DNA from: Haliclona indistincta
Lineage: Eukaryota > Porifera > Demospongiae > Haplosclerida > Chalinidae
Reading direction: 5' to 3'
Assembly (NCBI GenBank): GCA_964017065.1
Contig: OZ024786.1
Location: 3,635,781 to 3,699,780, forward strand
Length of the DNA: 64,000 nt
Shown here in pieces: positions 43,371-55,933 of the stretch. Position 1 is the first letter of the stretch; every line of letters begins with the position of its first letter. The notes under the pieces are model-generated. The model did not search any database. It was not told the DNA's origin and saw only the letters and a program-made list of their open reading frames with translations. Made by a program: the position numbers and the translations under genes.

Positions 43371-43729
43371 ACCACCTTAGACCTGGTTTCTTTTGCTTCT
43401 GAAGGTCTCTTTATAATCGCACAAATCGTGCAAAGAGCTTCAGAACGTTAGATTAGCTTGAAACGCCCGTACAGCGAAGATATGGCAGTGCCGTACGGTG
43501 CCTCCAGTGCGAGACGCCATCTTGTCAGGCCCATAGCAACTAGCCTTATAGTCTTTATTAGTAGACTGATTGTAAGCGCTTACCTCATAGGATAGCCCCT
43601 ATGTAGTTAAAATACCCCTGATGTCGTCAACAGCCAAGATATACGTGAATTATTGCGTTTAGCCTAACTGTAGCCGCCATCTTGTTTTCCGCCCAACCCT
43701 AAATATGCCACGACTACCGCGTGGCATAA
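43371..43729. mobile_element. Hairpin-ended repeat family P, copy 1
   Basis: About 360 bp matching 59657-60014 in the opposite orientation (shared CACCTTAG, GACGCCATCTTGTC, CTTACCTC.TAGGATAG and CCGCCATCTTGTTTTC). One end is a hairpin ATGCCACG...CGTGGCATAA at 43704-43729. It is non-coding. Confidence 0.7.
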
Positions 43730-44212
43730 TACAGCAGTTTTATTACTCCTTGCAAGGAAGATTTGAAAGTAAATGTGAAATGTTATATGTGTCAAGTCAC
43801 TTATTTTATTCACACAATGGCCGGAGCATGATCAAAGACTTAATAGCATTTTAAATCATTAGTGCTCCACGCGCCGGGAGCATCGAATATTAAAATATTT
43901 GAAAAGAAGAACATCAGAAGAAAGCCATTCTCTTCTTTGGTTTGGTATCCATTTTAGTGAACTACATTGTTTTCATTTGTTCAACTTGCTGTCAATCCTA
44001 TTTTTGTGTGTGGAATGTTTGAAATGCTATTACTAAGATGTTACTCACGACATTACCATAAAGTTGGTGAAAATTATTATTGTCTACTAAAAATAAACCA
44101 AAAATTAATAATAATTGAAACTTGTAAAATTGACTAAAACAATGTGAAACTCAACCCAGTGCAATTAAGAATTCACTATAAGAAATTCCGCATCATAATT
44201 AATAAAACTAAT

Positions 44213-44509
44213 TTATAACGAAAATCCACACATTGTATAGTAGTCACATAAATTCTGAATAGTGTCACTCAGTTCCTCTTCTCCTACATAGTTAGATCGT
44301 AGCACAGTGGCAAGAGTACCCCAGTTGGCTGTGTTCTGTGGAGTAGAATGATGCTGCCAGCTCGTGAACGCATCACTAAAGCACTCAAGTGGATCTCCAC
44401 GACGATACTGATCAATACCATCTAGAGCACCCATACTCATCCCAAGAGACACACCCACTCTCCTCCACTTGGCAGGTATCTTGCTGGCTACTGATTCCAT
44501 AAACTGGAA
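44213..44509 (-). CDS. Terminal exon of a death-domain-like protein
   Basis: The acceptor CTGCAG at 44515-44510 precedes a 99-codon open exon ending at a stop (44213-44215). The text VASKIPAKWRRVGVSLGMSM, GALDGIDQYRRGDPLECFSD, AFTSWQHH, TANWGTLATVLRS and EEELSDTIQNLC follows the death-domain pattern (helix 1 W-R-VG-LG, the central W, then WGTLATVLR). These adaptors form death-fold homotypic complexes in apoptosis or immunity. No upstream exons were found on the minus strand, so the gene is incomplete or a fragment; family assignment is by eye. Confidence 0.6.
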   Translation of the reverse strand, partial: FQFMESVASKIPAKWRRVGVSLGMSMGALDGIDQYRRGDPLECFSDAFTSWQHHSTPQNTANWGTLATVLRSNYVGEEELSDTIQNLCDYYTMCGFSL

Positions 44510-45100
44510 CTGCAGGATTTGCAGAAAGGATTTGCACAATGCTTGCACTGATTTACCTGGCTAGCTAGCTGTATGAAGGGAGAGTGTGTGGAGCTCTAGA
44601 CCATCATGCATGTACCTGACTTGCTCATTAACCAAAATGAGCAAGTGACACTATGGCAGGTTGAGCTGGAGGAGACCATGGCTAGAGAACATGACAACAG
44701 GTTAACCGGCCTTCAGCAATCACTGTAGAGTGATTATTACTCATAAGGTTCTTGTGAACCACTAATAAAGTGATGGGGACAGAGAAAGGAAGAAGGGGGG
44801 AGTATGTTAGTAGTCTTAGTACCAGTGTTCCATTTGCTTGTACAAGCTGAAATTGATTTGAGAGATATAGTTCCTGATTCAGGAGCTTACTGAATCAGTA
44901 AGCTCCTGAATCAGAGAAATAATAGTTCCCTGAAAGATCAAGATGAGTTAGTGACTTGTTCATTTGAAGCATTTTAGTAAGAGCTAAACTATTTTGTTTT
45001 GTTAGCAGCAAATTTACCGTGAAGGAAAGATGTATTAAGTGATTGAAGAATTTTCAATTGAAATTACCCGATGATAGCCACACCGCATAATGCAATGAAT
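44510..45100. other. Intergenic stretch, no supported gene
   Basis: A 31-codon open stretch on the plus strand at about 44629-44727 (ending LTGLQQSL and a stop) looks protein-like but lacks clear splice sites or a family. A short inverted repeat CTGATTCAGGAGCTTACTGA is at about 44873-44915. Confidence 0.4.
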
Positions 45101-45669
45101 GCACCGATGGTGCTAATGCCTCGGTGGAATTTGTAGCACAGTGGAGTTTAATTGACAACAGACAATATTATGCAGTGAAGATTCTGTACTCAGTGAAACT
45201 ACAAAATAACATGCTCATTATTGTTGCAAGATCTAGCTAGTGGTTGCAGCTATGTAATCAGAAGCCCAGCAGTGCTGAACACATGGAATTCAACTGGGCG
45301 TGCCAGTACAGCACGTGAGTGCTAGTAACTAAGCTTGCTGGAGCTCGCGCGATTGATTTCTCTGCACTCGCTGTGCTACCTTGAGTACAGACTGGGAATT
45401 GTCCCACAAGCTGCTAAGAAGACCATGGCAGAAAGCTTTGTCTTCAGCGAAGCCTGGCAATGCTGAGCGTGTCCAGTAACGCCATTCAAGGTAACGAAGC
45501 TTCGGAACCAAAAGTCTATCAATTCAATTCCGAGCTATTATCGAGCTTAACATGTACTGCAAATATCAGCGCTTAGTTTGTAGCCAACGCGGAGTTCTAG
45601 GTGCGGACAGAATGAATGACAAACCGACGAACTACTGTATGCCTCGTGGCTCCGCCCACCGAGGCATAA
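45101..45669. mobile_element. Hairpin-capped repeat element (family G), compact copy
   Basis: 569 bp from GCACCGATGGTGCTAATGCC to the right hairpin TATGCCTCG...CGAGGCATAA. It carries no CA tract or minisatellite, so it shows the basic element. Internal text (ATCAGCGCTTAGT, GCGGAGTTCT, GGTAACGAAGCTT) is shared with 51162-51810. Confidence 0.8.
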
Positions 45670-45835
45670 TAAAGACATAAGTGCATGGGTGTAGGAACTG
45701 CACACACTGATAAAGTACTTGGCTGGATTCGTTAAAGTTTCACTACAGCGCCTATTATTAAATGCATCATCAGGCGATCATAATCTCAATATTGACAGGC
45801 CTGCATTTCAACAACATGCAAGCTGATTCATTTAA

Positions 45836-46431
45836 CCCTTTAGTTGCTAAGTTATTTCGTCAGAAATTTGACTTGCTCTAAACTGGCAGTTTGTTTCGCA
45901 ATTTTCTACAAAATGCAGTACGCTAGCTATTCCAAACTAGCACCCTTTTCTCCTGGCATGTCAAGGTTTACGACCATGTACTAAAGTCTGAGTTGGCTAC
46001 TCACACTTCGGAACTGAAGCCACTTAAGTGCTGCGACCTCGTCAATTTTCTGTTAATTTTGGTCTTCATTCAGCCCTGGTGACTGATACAAAAACCTGGT
46101 GGTGTCCAGGTGAGCAAACAGCACAGTTCAGACAATATTCTTTGCCAAAGTATGCATTTCTGGGCATCCTGAAGCCCCAAAAATGCCAAAAGTGGCGAGG
46201 GGCTCTGCCCCTTCGAACCCCGGGTTAAAGGGGGGACACCCCCCTTTAAAAATCCCCGTCCCCCGTTCTATATAGTTTAGTGGGGAGGGCGCGGCGAAAA
46301 AAGTGTTTTTTTTCAGGTAATTTGCAATAAACTTGATTTGACCTTTCTAGAGCACTTTTCACACTACTTATGACGTCTAGAGTAGGTGAGGTCAATTATG
46401 ACGCCTAAATGCGTCATTAGGGGATAAAGGG
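45836..46431. mobile_element. TTAA-flanked MITE (piggyBac type)
   Basis: The ends CCCTTTAG and TAAAGGG are each flanked by TTAA (45832-45835 and 46432-46435), the target of piggyBac elements. It is about 596 bp with a GC-rich centre (AACCCCGGGTTAAAGGGGGG), non-coding. A diverged relative lies inverted at 56826-57425. Confidence 0.8.
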
Positions 46432-46436
46432 TTAAA

Positions 46437-47236
46437 CTGTGACCAGTTTTCGTAACCGTTGCTGCAGCATAATTATACATAACTTGCATGAATATCATGT
46501 GTTAGTAATTTTATAGATGTCCATGCATGTCATGTTAATGTGAGCCAAAAAGTCTGCAGGTGACCCGCGTGATGTAGGATGATTCAGCTGCAGCTCGATC
46601 AAGATGTGAGCATGCACTCAGCACTGAACCTGAATGCTATTAGACTGCTGTAGATGAAGGAAAGAGATTGATGTCTTTTTGACTGCAGATAGAAATCAAT
46701 GAGTGTAATAGTAATGCGAGATTTGCTGATTGGTGACTTATAGTATTGGATGCTTTGAAGATAACCAAATATCAGCTTCTGTGGAAGGAAATGCCCAAAC
46801 TTTGTTAAATTTGGTACGATTGTACACTTGGTACCTAGCCTACAATTCCATCCAATGAGGATTATTGCTGAGACAAACTAATAGGAAGAAAAAACTTGCT
46901 CCTCCGTACTGGCTTTCTTCACAAAACAGATCAACAGCAACTCGTGGAAGGCACTACAAGAGAGGAGACTTGCATGCTAGAAAACTTTGTAAATGCAGAG
47001 CTGAAAAACAATCTCGGCGCTTAAAAATGGCAAGAATGTCAGTGCAATTATCGTGGCTCCGCCCCCACATTTACAACCAAATTAGGGCTTAAAGGGTTAG
47101 TACAGGGTTTTGCAGGTTGCTTACTGCTAGCGCATGCGCACAGTACGTTTTCTGTACAATTTGTATTACAACAACACGCTATGCGCATGCGCTAACAGGA
47201 AATTGTTTGGCCTGTAGTACAGTTGACGATACAAAC
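46437..47236. other. Intergenic stretch, no supported gene
   Basis: Unique-looking sequence between two elements; an open frame at 46865-47092 has basic, biased composition and no homologous family I recognise. Confidence 0.45.
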
Positions 47237-47648
47237 AGCCTCGTCCCCAGGCTCTCCGTGGGTGTGGCTGGCAAGTCACCGCAATTCGCGCGGTGTACGA
47301 TAAAAGGATGCCTTCTCTAGTGTCTCCACTCGCCCAACACGACGTGTTGTGGTAGCCCATCATCAATCGCCACAGACACGAGTAGCAGCTCGCCAAGTCT
47401 GGTACTCCACTGTTGATGTTCACGCCTTTTGCCGCCAGTGAAATACTATTCCTTGACGAATAAGATCGAGAGACACGTCTAGCGTTACGTAAATTTATAC
47501 GGAATGTAAATTCAACGCCGTCATCAAAAAAACACACGTGCTTTTGATTAAAAAACTAGCGCATTCGCGAACAGTGGATACCAGCCTGGCTCTCCTTCCA
47601 ACACCCACGCAATCCAGCCACACCCACGGAGAGCCTGGGGACGAGGCT
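47237..47648. mobile_element. Element with AGCCTCGTCCCCAGGC ends
   Basis: About 35-bp inverted ends (AGCCTCGTCCCCAGGCTCTC and complement) enclose 412 bp. The same outer end occurs at 53011-53589 and as a solo end near 63240-63270. Non-coding. Confidence 0.75.
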
Positions 47649-47886
47649 AGCAGCCTTGATACACTTTTATTCATGAGTGACATGTAATGACAGTGCAGCC
47701 GCAGGTTACCGAGGAAAGATAGTTGGATATTAGCAGATTTTTGATGGAAGAACGGTATTGTGCTCTCCTGACGGTGCAAGCATGCAAGCGGCCCTGGATT
47801 CGATGCCATAATCGATCTGCAACGTGCTAATGCAACACAATGCACACGTGCCGATTACCAGTGCTCAGTGCTGTGCATGACTCGAC

Positions 47887-47893
47887 TATAAAA
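47887..47893 (+). promoter_or_regulatory. TATA box of carbonic anhydrase copy 2
   Basis: TATAAAA in CGACTATAAAATAATAG, about 100 bp upstream of the start codon and in the same place as in copy 1. Confidence 0.7.
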
Positions 47894-47990
47894 TAATAGA
47901 TAGTGTCTGTGCATAGATTTATTACAGCGAGTGGATAACAGCAAGCAGTGTATCGTACAATAGTTGCTCAGGAACACTCGATTGCCAAAA

Positions 47991-48875
47991 ATGCAAGCTG
48001 TATCCGTAATTATTTTACTTCTCTGTGGCGCTGCTGGCTGCTATGCAGCTGGTGCGACGTTCGACTACAACAACCAGACTGCTTGGCCCAGCTTGCCAGG
48101 CTCTGTTTGTGGTCACAACAGGCAATCTCCCATCGACATTATTTCGGGCGATACTTCGACTACTGGTGCAAATCTGATCAATCTTCAACTCGAGGGCTGG
48201 AGTATGCCTGTCAACGGAACATTGCAGAACACTGGGAGGACGCTCAAGTTCACTCCGCCGGCGGGTTCTGTTGGCAGAACTGAAATGACCAATCACATTG
48301 GTGACTACACTCTGGCGCAATTTCACTTGCACTGGGGAAACAGAACAGGAGAAGGTTCCGAGCATCTACTAAACGGAAGACGATACGAAGCGGAGATCCA
48401 CTTTGTGCATGCTAGGACAAGACCGCCGTCCAATGGAACCGAGGGAGATGCGTTCTCCGTTGTAGGAGTTTTCCTGCACACAGCACAGATCCCAGTTGCA
48501 AACACCATCTGGGAGAAGTTCCTGAACGTACCAGCGGTAGGCCAGGACAAATACGTAACGGGAAAAAAGTACGACGACTTCCTCCCCACTAACCGCAGTT
48601 ATTTTTTCTACGAGGGTTCCCTCACAACACCACCTTGCCATGAAGTAGTGCAGTGGTTTGTAATGCAAAACTCTATTCCGATTCCAGAGCAGATTCTTAC
48701 TCAACTGCGAGCTCTACCTGCTGATGCAAATCAAACCAGTGTGCAGGCAAGAAGTTACCGAGAACCACAGGCATTGAATGGTCGTCAAGTGTATCGCTTC
48801 AATTCAGCCAATACCCTGCCTGTCATCAGCATGTCCCTTCTTTTGATTCCCACAATAGCCATTCTTTTCATTTGA
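47991..48875 (+). CDS. Extracellular GPI-type alpha-carbonic anhydrase, copy 2
   Basis: Intronless, 294 aa, about 90 percent like copy 1 by eye. It has the signal peptide MQAVSVIILLLCGAAGCYA, QFHLHWG and EIHFVH zinc ligands, GSLTTPPCHEVVQW, and the same hydrophobic GPI-type tail. Differences include an inserted SVG after PPAG, deletion within the PPP/STG loop, an inserted residue in NVPAVGQDK, and charge changes in the loop before YDDFLPT. The Arg at the proton-shuttle position is kept (NTGRTLKF). The reading frame and TATA box are intact, so both copies are probably active. Its downstream duplicated block is broken up by transposons. Confidence 0.92.
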   Translation: MQAVSVIILLLCGAAGCYAAGATFDYNNQTAWPSLPGSVCGHNRQSPIDIISGDTSTTGANLINLQLEGWSMPVNGTLQNTGRTLKFTPPAGSVGRTEMTNHIGDYTLAQFHLHWGNRTGEGSEHLLNGRRYEAEIHFVHARTRPPSNGTEGDAFSVVGVFLHTAQIPVANTIWEKFLNVPAVGQDKYVTGKKYDDFLPTNRSYFFYEGSLTTPPCHEVVQWFVMQNSIPIPEQILTQLRALPADANQTSVQARSYREPQALNGRQVYRFNSANTLPVISMSLLLIPTIAILFI

Positions 48876-49086
48876 TTTTAGCATGTATGTTAAACTGTTC
48901 CTGTATGTTAGCAAATAATTATAACCCATGCTACTTGATAGTTGTTGCATTAATTCTTGTTTTGTTTGCAATTCAGTAAAGAAATCAACCTAGTGTGAAA
49001 AATATCCAAGACATGATTAAGTCAATAATCACTGTTGATGAGTGCTAGTTGCACCTTATAAGTGCAACATTTTAAGGTGTCATAAG

Positions 49087-50805
49087 TATTAGTTATTGCC
49101 CTCACACGAGGGCAATAACCGACATTAATGATCGCGGGAAAGTCGGTTCGTGCCCGAGTTACGGTCGAGGGCGCAGACCGAGACTGTACGAGGGCTGTCA
49201 TGGCAATTTGTGTCCGGGAAATATTGGTCCGCCCGGACAATAAACTACGAAAAATTTGGTCCGGTGGACCAAAATCTCTGACAAAGTTATCCAGATATTT
49301 TGGTCCGGGCGGACCAAAATCAACGACTTGTTGTGTACAGTGAGACTTGCATAGTTAGCAACTAACATAAACACGCCATGTCATTATAACAGTACTAGAG
49401 TACCGCATACAGCCGACTATGCCGACACGAGAGCAACTGATGAGCGTATGTAGTTTGTTTCGAGCCTACACTAAGTGTACTGACAACTTCGAGTGCCGCA
49501 TTGAACACCATGCAGCATCATAGATTACAACAACATAGCAAACACAATAATATTACACAATACTGTTGTGTTAACTTGGCAAAATCTGTAGAAGAATAAG
49601 AAAATTCGTTTTTGTTACGTGACTCAAGATTCAAATACTTTTCACCTTCTTATAGAAGCATTTGTAGCCTCTTCCTATTCCTAATATAATTTTGCATGTA
49701 CATGTAACAAGGATACAAAAAATTCAATAGCATAAATGCTTAATCATGAATAGTTCCCTAAGTTAGAAATTAAATAAGACAGATTTTCGAAAGAGAAAAA
49801 AAGAATTATTCTCTCGAATGTCCACAGATAGATTGTTCCACATGGCGGAAAGAAGGAGGAGTCATAGGAAGTAGAATTAGCACTGGGCCTGGTCAGTAAC
49901 TGACTGGAGTTTCTTAGGATTCTATCTAGCATGGACAGGCGCATCAGGCATAATTATAAGACCTTTTAATCTTGAAAAGAGTGATCAACTTTAGATACTC
50001 AGTCTGATGTCTCTGAGCAAGACTGAGAAGGCACTTGGCACAGTACACTGAGTATTTGGCCTTCTATTGTTTTGTAGCAGCCTTGAGAGCAAATTTTTGA
50101 ACACTTTCAGGTCGAACATGAGACAGGTACAGACTCAAGAAAGTCACTAGTATTGCAACCAGCATAACTGTAGAGTGTACAGAAACCAATTTCCCGCCTA
50201 ACAAATCTCGTCAATTTGCAATGACGAACTCAGCTAGACGAGGTTATCAGACCAGACACACAAGCAATAAACATCATAAGAGCAGCGAAGTCAGCATGAG
50301 AGTTCATGTGGCAGTATGGCAGTCATGTACATCCTCGCCAATTTTGTACGGACTGTGATGGCAGTGGTGAGCGAAGGCAGTTGAGAGGTGACCTTATATT
50401 CCAACACGTGGCTGTCGGTGACGAGTGTGTAGGGTCAGAATGGAGCTTAAAAACATGCTGCTGTAATTGTCAGCCATTCGCACTAGGACCAAAATCTCCG
50501 ATTGTGCACTAATTAGAATTTCACCCGGACCAAAATCTCCGCCGGACCAAAATAACGGTGACAGGGCAACCGACTTTCCCGAGGTCATTAATGTCGGTTA
50601 TTGCCCGAGTTGTGTAGGGCAATAAATGATTTATTACATAGTTCATCACTGTGAGCCGGCGAAATAACATCGCGAATTTTTAAAAATCGCAAAGACGCAA
50701 CGGTCTGTTGCTATAGAAGACGCCACGCGCGGTCAATAACCTACATTAATGCCCTCGAATAGAGCAATCTGATTGGTGAAAGATGACGTACTATGTAATA
50801 AGAGT
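49087..50805. mobile_element. Composite element cluster (families Q and R)
   Basis: An outer repeat (AGTATTAGTTATTGCCCTCA hairpin on the left, continuing at about 50600-50800) also occurs inverted at about 54390-54590. Inside it, an element of about 1.5 kb has inverted ends GGGCAATAACCGACATTAATGA...CGGGAAAGTCGGTT at 49108 and 50615. Its interior carries palindromes such as TTTGGTCCGGTGGACCAAA and ATTTTGGTCCGGGCGGACCA. No transposase is seen. The cluster interrupts the duplicated block after carbonic anhydrase copy 2. Confidence 0.75.
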
Positions 50806-50984
50806 CGATTATGGACTCCTGCTAAAACGTATTTGTCTCTTTTTCTTGATTCTCACAAAGGTTATCAATCGTCCATACTACTTACAAGTTATGTTGCATT
50901 ATTATTGTTTTTTATTCAAAATTCAGTGAAATCAACCAGGTATGAAAAATGAATGTTAGCTAGGATAAAGCAGTTTTATTTCTA

Positions 50985-51160
50985 GGAGGGTTGCATCCTG
51001 GGAGGACCTAGCTGTTGAAGTGCCTTATAAGAGCCTCCTTCAACAGGTCATCATGTAGAGGGTTACTCTGACCACATCCAGTAGTGATTTGAGGAGAGTA
51101 TACATTATCTCGTGAGAGAATGTGTTGGCTCTATCGCAAGCCAGCTGCAGCAAGTAACTA
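50985..51160 (-). pseudogene. 5' remnant of the secreted Cys-rich family (copy B)
   Basis: The minus strand matches the N-terminal region of the gene at 31158 and the copy-A remnant at 41395-41640, with a run-on insertion near 51100. It is cut at its start-codon side by the family G element beginning at 51162. Confidence 0.7.
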
Positions 51161-51813
51161 GGCACCAAAGGTGCTGATGCCTCGGTGGAATTCCATAGTA
51201 CACAGCAGGACTAGCTACAGTAAACCCCACCTATTATACAAGCTATAGCACAATTCCTGTACAGTAATCACATACACAGCAACAAACTGCAGCTGTTATA
51301 CCTTGCTGTACAGCAATCACAATGCAGTATAATAGTTGTGCAATGAAATTCCTGTATGATGAAATTAAAGCTGAAGAGCGCTGCAACAAGCTGCAATACA
51401 GCACTGTTTGCAGAATAAGCTAGTGTTGCAACTATGCAATCAGAAGCCTAGCAGTGCTAACCACATGGAATTCAGTTGGGCGTGCCTATAATCAACACAG
51501 CACGTGAGCGCTGGTTCCTAGCTTGCTGGAGCTGCCGCTGCTTAGCGATAGCACGATTGATTTCTCAGCACTCACTGTACTACCTTGAGTAAAGAATTGT
51601 CTACAAGCTGTGAAGAAGACTATAGTAGACAGCTTTATCTTCAGCGAAGTCCCACAATGCTGAGCGAGTTCAGCAATGCCATTCAAGGTAACGAAGCTTT
51701 GGAACCAAAAGTCTATCAATTCAATTCCGAGGCAACACCGAGTTGAACATGTATTGCAAGTATCAGCGCTTAGTTTTCCGCCGACGCGGAGTTCTGCCTG
51801 CGGACAGAACTAG

Positions 51814-52668
<855 letters not shown>

Positions 52669-53010
52669 GAATGAATGAAGGACAAACCGACGAACTACTG
52701 TATGCCTCGTGGCTCCGCCCACCGAGGCATAACTAGCTTAGCACTCATTATTGTTGTCATGTGTGCTATAACTATCATAGTTGATTGCACTGATTGCTAA
52801 TAGCTACCTCATTATATTGTGTCATATTCGATCAAGATCCTATGTGTGAACATGAAGTTATTGGGGCGAGCCTGAGCGAGGCCCATGGTTGTGAGAACAG
52901 CTCGACCGGAAGGTACGACCGACCGACGTACGGCCGGGCGACCGACAAAGAGGTGGAGCTTCCAGAGAGCCTGAGGGAGCCAAGTGGTTGCCGGTTGCGA
53001 GAACAGCTAG

Positions 53011-53589
53011 CCTCGTCCCCAGGCCCCGCCTCCCAAAGCTGAGGAGAGGGCCTGGTACACACTGTGTGCGCATGCGTCTATTATTCATGGGAATTTAATT
53101 GCGATGACGTCGTTAGATGGTAATTATTTATGTGACGTATATAATAATTTTGCCTACGCCCTACGGGCGAGATTATTGCAGCTTTCACTCCCTTTTGCCG
53201 TAAGCCATCCACCTGGTCAACCATAAGAGACACCAACTGAGAGACAACTACTACAAGGCTGTCAGTACGACTGTACTTGTGGTTGAAAACGAATGGTAAA
53301 AACTTGACAGCACAATATCTCCACACGAAAACATCACAGCCTTCATATACATGGCTAACTGTTCTGGCTTTGGTTTCAAATGTGAACATCCGATGCACTG
53401 GAGTGCATACAACATAGTAGCCTCGAAATCTGCTCTACTAACTTCCGCCATGATCTGTGACGTAAAGTGTAGCAATAATGAACGGAAAATATCCGGTGAT
53501 TTCTGGAATTCCGTGAATTCTGGCGCATGCGCTCACAGTCTGTACCAGGCCCTCTCCTCAGCTTTGGGAGGCGGGGCCTGGGGACGAGG
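53011..53589. mobile_element. MITE with about 70-bp inverted ends
   Basis: CCTCGTCCCCAGGCCCCGCC at the left and its complement at the right (ending 53589) extend as near-perfect inverted repeats to ACCAGGCCCT and GCGCATGCG. It is 579 bp and non-coding. Confidence 0.85.
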
Positions 53590-53608
53590 ATACGAGAACA
53601 GCTTGATC

Positions 53609-53815
53609 GGAAGGACCATATGGGCGCGACGAGGTGGAGCTTTCCAGAGATACTTTGGTATTGCACACGCGGTGCGATGCAGAGCGTGCAAGAGCTGGAA
53701 ATCGACAGATTATCGGAAGGACCATATTATGGGCGCGACGAGGTGGAGCTTTCCAGAGATACTTTGGTATTGCACACGCGGTGCGATGCAGAGCGTGCAA
53801 GAGCTGGAAAGTGGA
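53609..53815. repeat. 106-bp tandem duplication
   Basis: GGAAGGACCATAT...GAGCTGGAAA occurs at 53609 and again at 53715, nearly identical apart from a 3-nt insertion. A weaker related unit lies at about 52895-52975. Confidence 0.9.
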
Positions 53816-54161
53816 AACCGACGGATTAGTGGCTGGAAGAGCCGAGCAGCAAAATTTTATTACATGTACACAAGATAATAATTATTATAAGTCAGCAAAT
53901 TCAATGCTCACATGAACATTTGTTGATCAAAATGGATAATGAATAATGATAAATACAATAACAGATTGAATAACATACTGCAAAGGAACTGTTCACTTTT
54001 TGCACAAAAAATTCACTCTTGCATTGACCAGTTAACATGTTATGTCTTGCACAGAGAAGATCACACTTCTGTCATTAAACCGATAAACCATTTTTCGGAG
54101 CATTCATTAGCTTGCGAGATAAGCTACTTTCTATGTTCGCATTCTTTACGATCCTAGAAAG

Positions 54162-54668
54162 CAGTGGCGTATCTAGGGGGGGTGCTCAGGGTGCTCCAGC
54201 ACCCCCCTTAAACTAGAGATATTAATATTCATAAAGTAGCAGGCTATTGGCTAACCTAACCTCAGGCTCTAAGCTCTATAGCTTCATCGAAGAATCCATG
54301 ATCGAGTGCCGTACAGTTCTAAATAACGCACACTGTACCAATTATTACACGCAAAATAAACGAAAATTAATTGATAATGAATAATTATTACATAGTACGT
54401 CATCTTTGACCAATCGGATTGCTCTATTCGAGGGCATTAATGTAGGTTATTGACCGCGCGTAGCGTCTTCTATAGCAACAGACCGTTGCGTATTTGCGAG
54501 TTTGAAAAATTCGCGATGTTATTGCGCTCACAGTGATGAACTATGTAATAAATCATTTATTGCCCTCACGCGAGGGCAATAACTAATACTTAATTAGCAA
54601 AATTTTCGCGCGCGCTTCGCGCGCTCATATTTAGCACCCTCTTCTACCAAATCCTAGATACGCCACTG
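54162..54668. mobile_element. hAT-type MITE with 8-bp duplication
   Basis: Ends CAGTGGCGTATCTAGG and CCTAGATACGCCACTG, flanked by identical CTAGAAAG at 54154-54161 and 54669-54676. It is 507 bp; its middle contains a reversed family Q repeat (about 54390-54590). Confidence 0.93.
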
Positions 54669-54829
54669 CTAGAAAGCATTGGTTCAAAAACTGAAAGAGT
54701 TGTCAAATACCCACTCCCCGCATCATCCACCACAATCTTAGCTGCTTTCATCTCTTCGCACATCGAAATCTTCATTACTCACGCGTTATAGCATTCCATT
54801 TCTCGCTCAGGCTCGCCCCAAATAATGTT

Positions 54830-55850
54830 TTACATTCACTAGTATACTACGTACGTAGTATATAAGATCCATGATGTGTCATGTTTGCAGCTATGCATAG
54901 TGCCAATTACCAATGCAGCTTGTGTGCTACTGTGAATACATTGTACAGTTACAAGCCAAATACAGCTATGAGTTATAGCTTACTCGGAAACAGCACTTAT
55001 GTGAATTGTGATCAAATTGTACTGGTATAGTGTAATGTGATTCATACTCACGATGACCACTATACCTCAATATTGCCTGATGAGATGTGTACCGTCATGG
55101 AAACTGGATGGCTACATTGTAGCTGCAAGGCGGATATCAGCAAGAGATGGAGGCAGTCACTAATGTGTCAAGTCACTGGTATTTATTCACACAATGGCTG
55201 GAGCATCATCCGCTAAGACTTAACAGCATTTTAACGCATCAGTGCTCCACCCTTTACTGTCTACGCTCCACGGTTTATGCTTTATCCTTGCAAGAAGCTA
55301 TAAAACCACTGTAGTACCTCCTAACTGCATGTGAGTAGGAGTCGATCACCAGACAATAGGTATGTGAGTAGGAGTCATGCAATCACAAGACAATTACCAT
55401 GATGAGTACTAGTTGCACCTATATTGTGCTACACTAAGAGTTGTTACAGTGTTGACTATTGGGTTTTGTTGAAGTAGTTTCCCACAGTGCCGTTAGACTT
55501 TGTGATATTCGTCTGCATGATACAATGTAAACTTTTGAGTCACTAAACGCTTGTTCCTCATTTTAGCATACTGGGACTTACAACTCATCACGCTTGCAAA
55601 TGTGTACTGATCTATTCTTGTTTTGCTTAGCTACTAAAAATTTCAAGCAATAATTCAGCCCATGCATGCATGAAAATGTATACTATTAATTTGTAGAACA
55701 GCAAATCATTGTCTGACTATGCAAGTAGGAGTCAGTACAATGTAATCACCATAAATTAGCCATTGATGAGTGTCAGTTGTGTGTGCGATAATGTTTTAGT
55801 TTTCGTATATGCAAGAAAATACATGTTAGCTGCAATACTGAGGATTTGCT
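54830..55850. other. Duplicated non-coding block, copy B
   Basis: It matches 41820-42660 (GTGCCAATTACCAATGCAGC, CTTACTCGGAAACAG, GTCACTGGTATTTATTCACA) with point changes and small indels. It contains no conserved open frame. Confidence 0.75.
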
Positions 55851-55933
55851 TCATACCCTAAAAGAATAACAATAATTATTGTAAATTTTAGTAGCAATAG
55901 GTATAGCTTTAGCTTATAGGTTGTACGTTGATA

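Larger units (their letters stand above)
52858..54825. mobile_element. Composite element with TTATTGGGGCGAG ends
   Basis: The inverted ends TTATTGGGGCGAGCCTGAGC (52858) and the complement ending at 54825 bracket about 2 kb. Nested inside are the element at 53011-53589, a 106-bp tandem duplication and a hAT MITE at 54162-54668. The whole interrupts the duplicated block that continues at about 54830. Confidence 0.7.

Noticed and set aside
45329..45511. 60-codon minus-strand open frame, with a relative at 51492-51719
   Set aside because: Both are inside family G repeat copies and differ by frame-disrupting changes; not evidence of a gene.
53351..53915. Several overlapping open frames
   Set aside because: They cross a MITE end and a 106-bp tandem duplication; repeated text explains their length.
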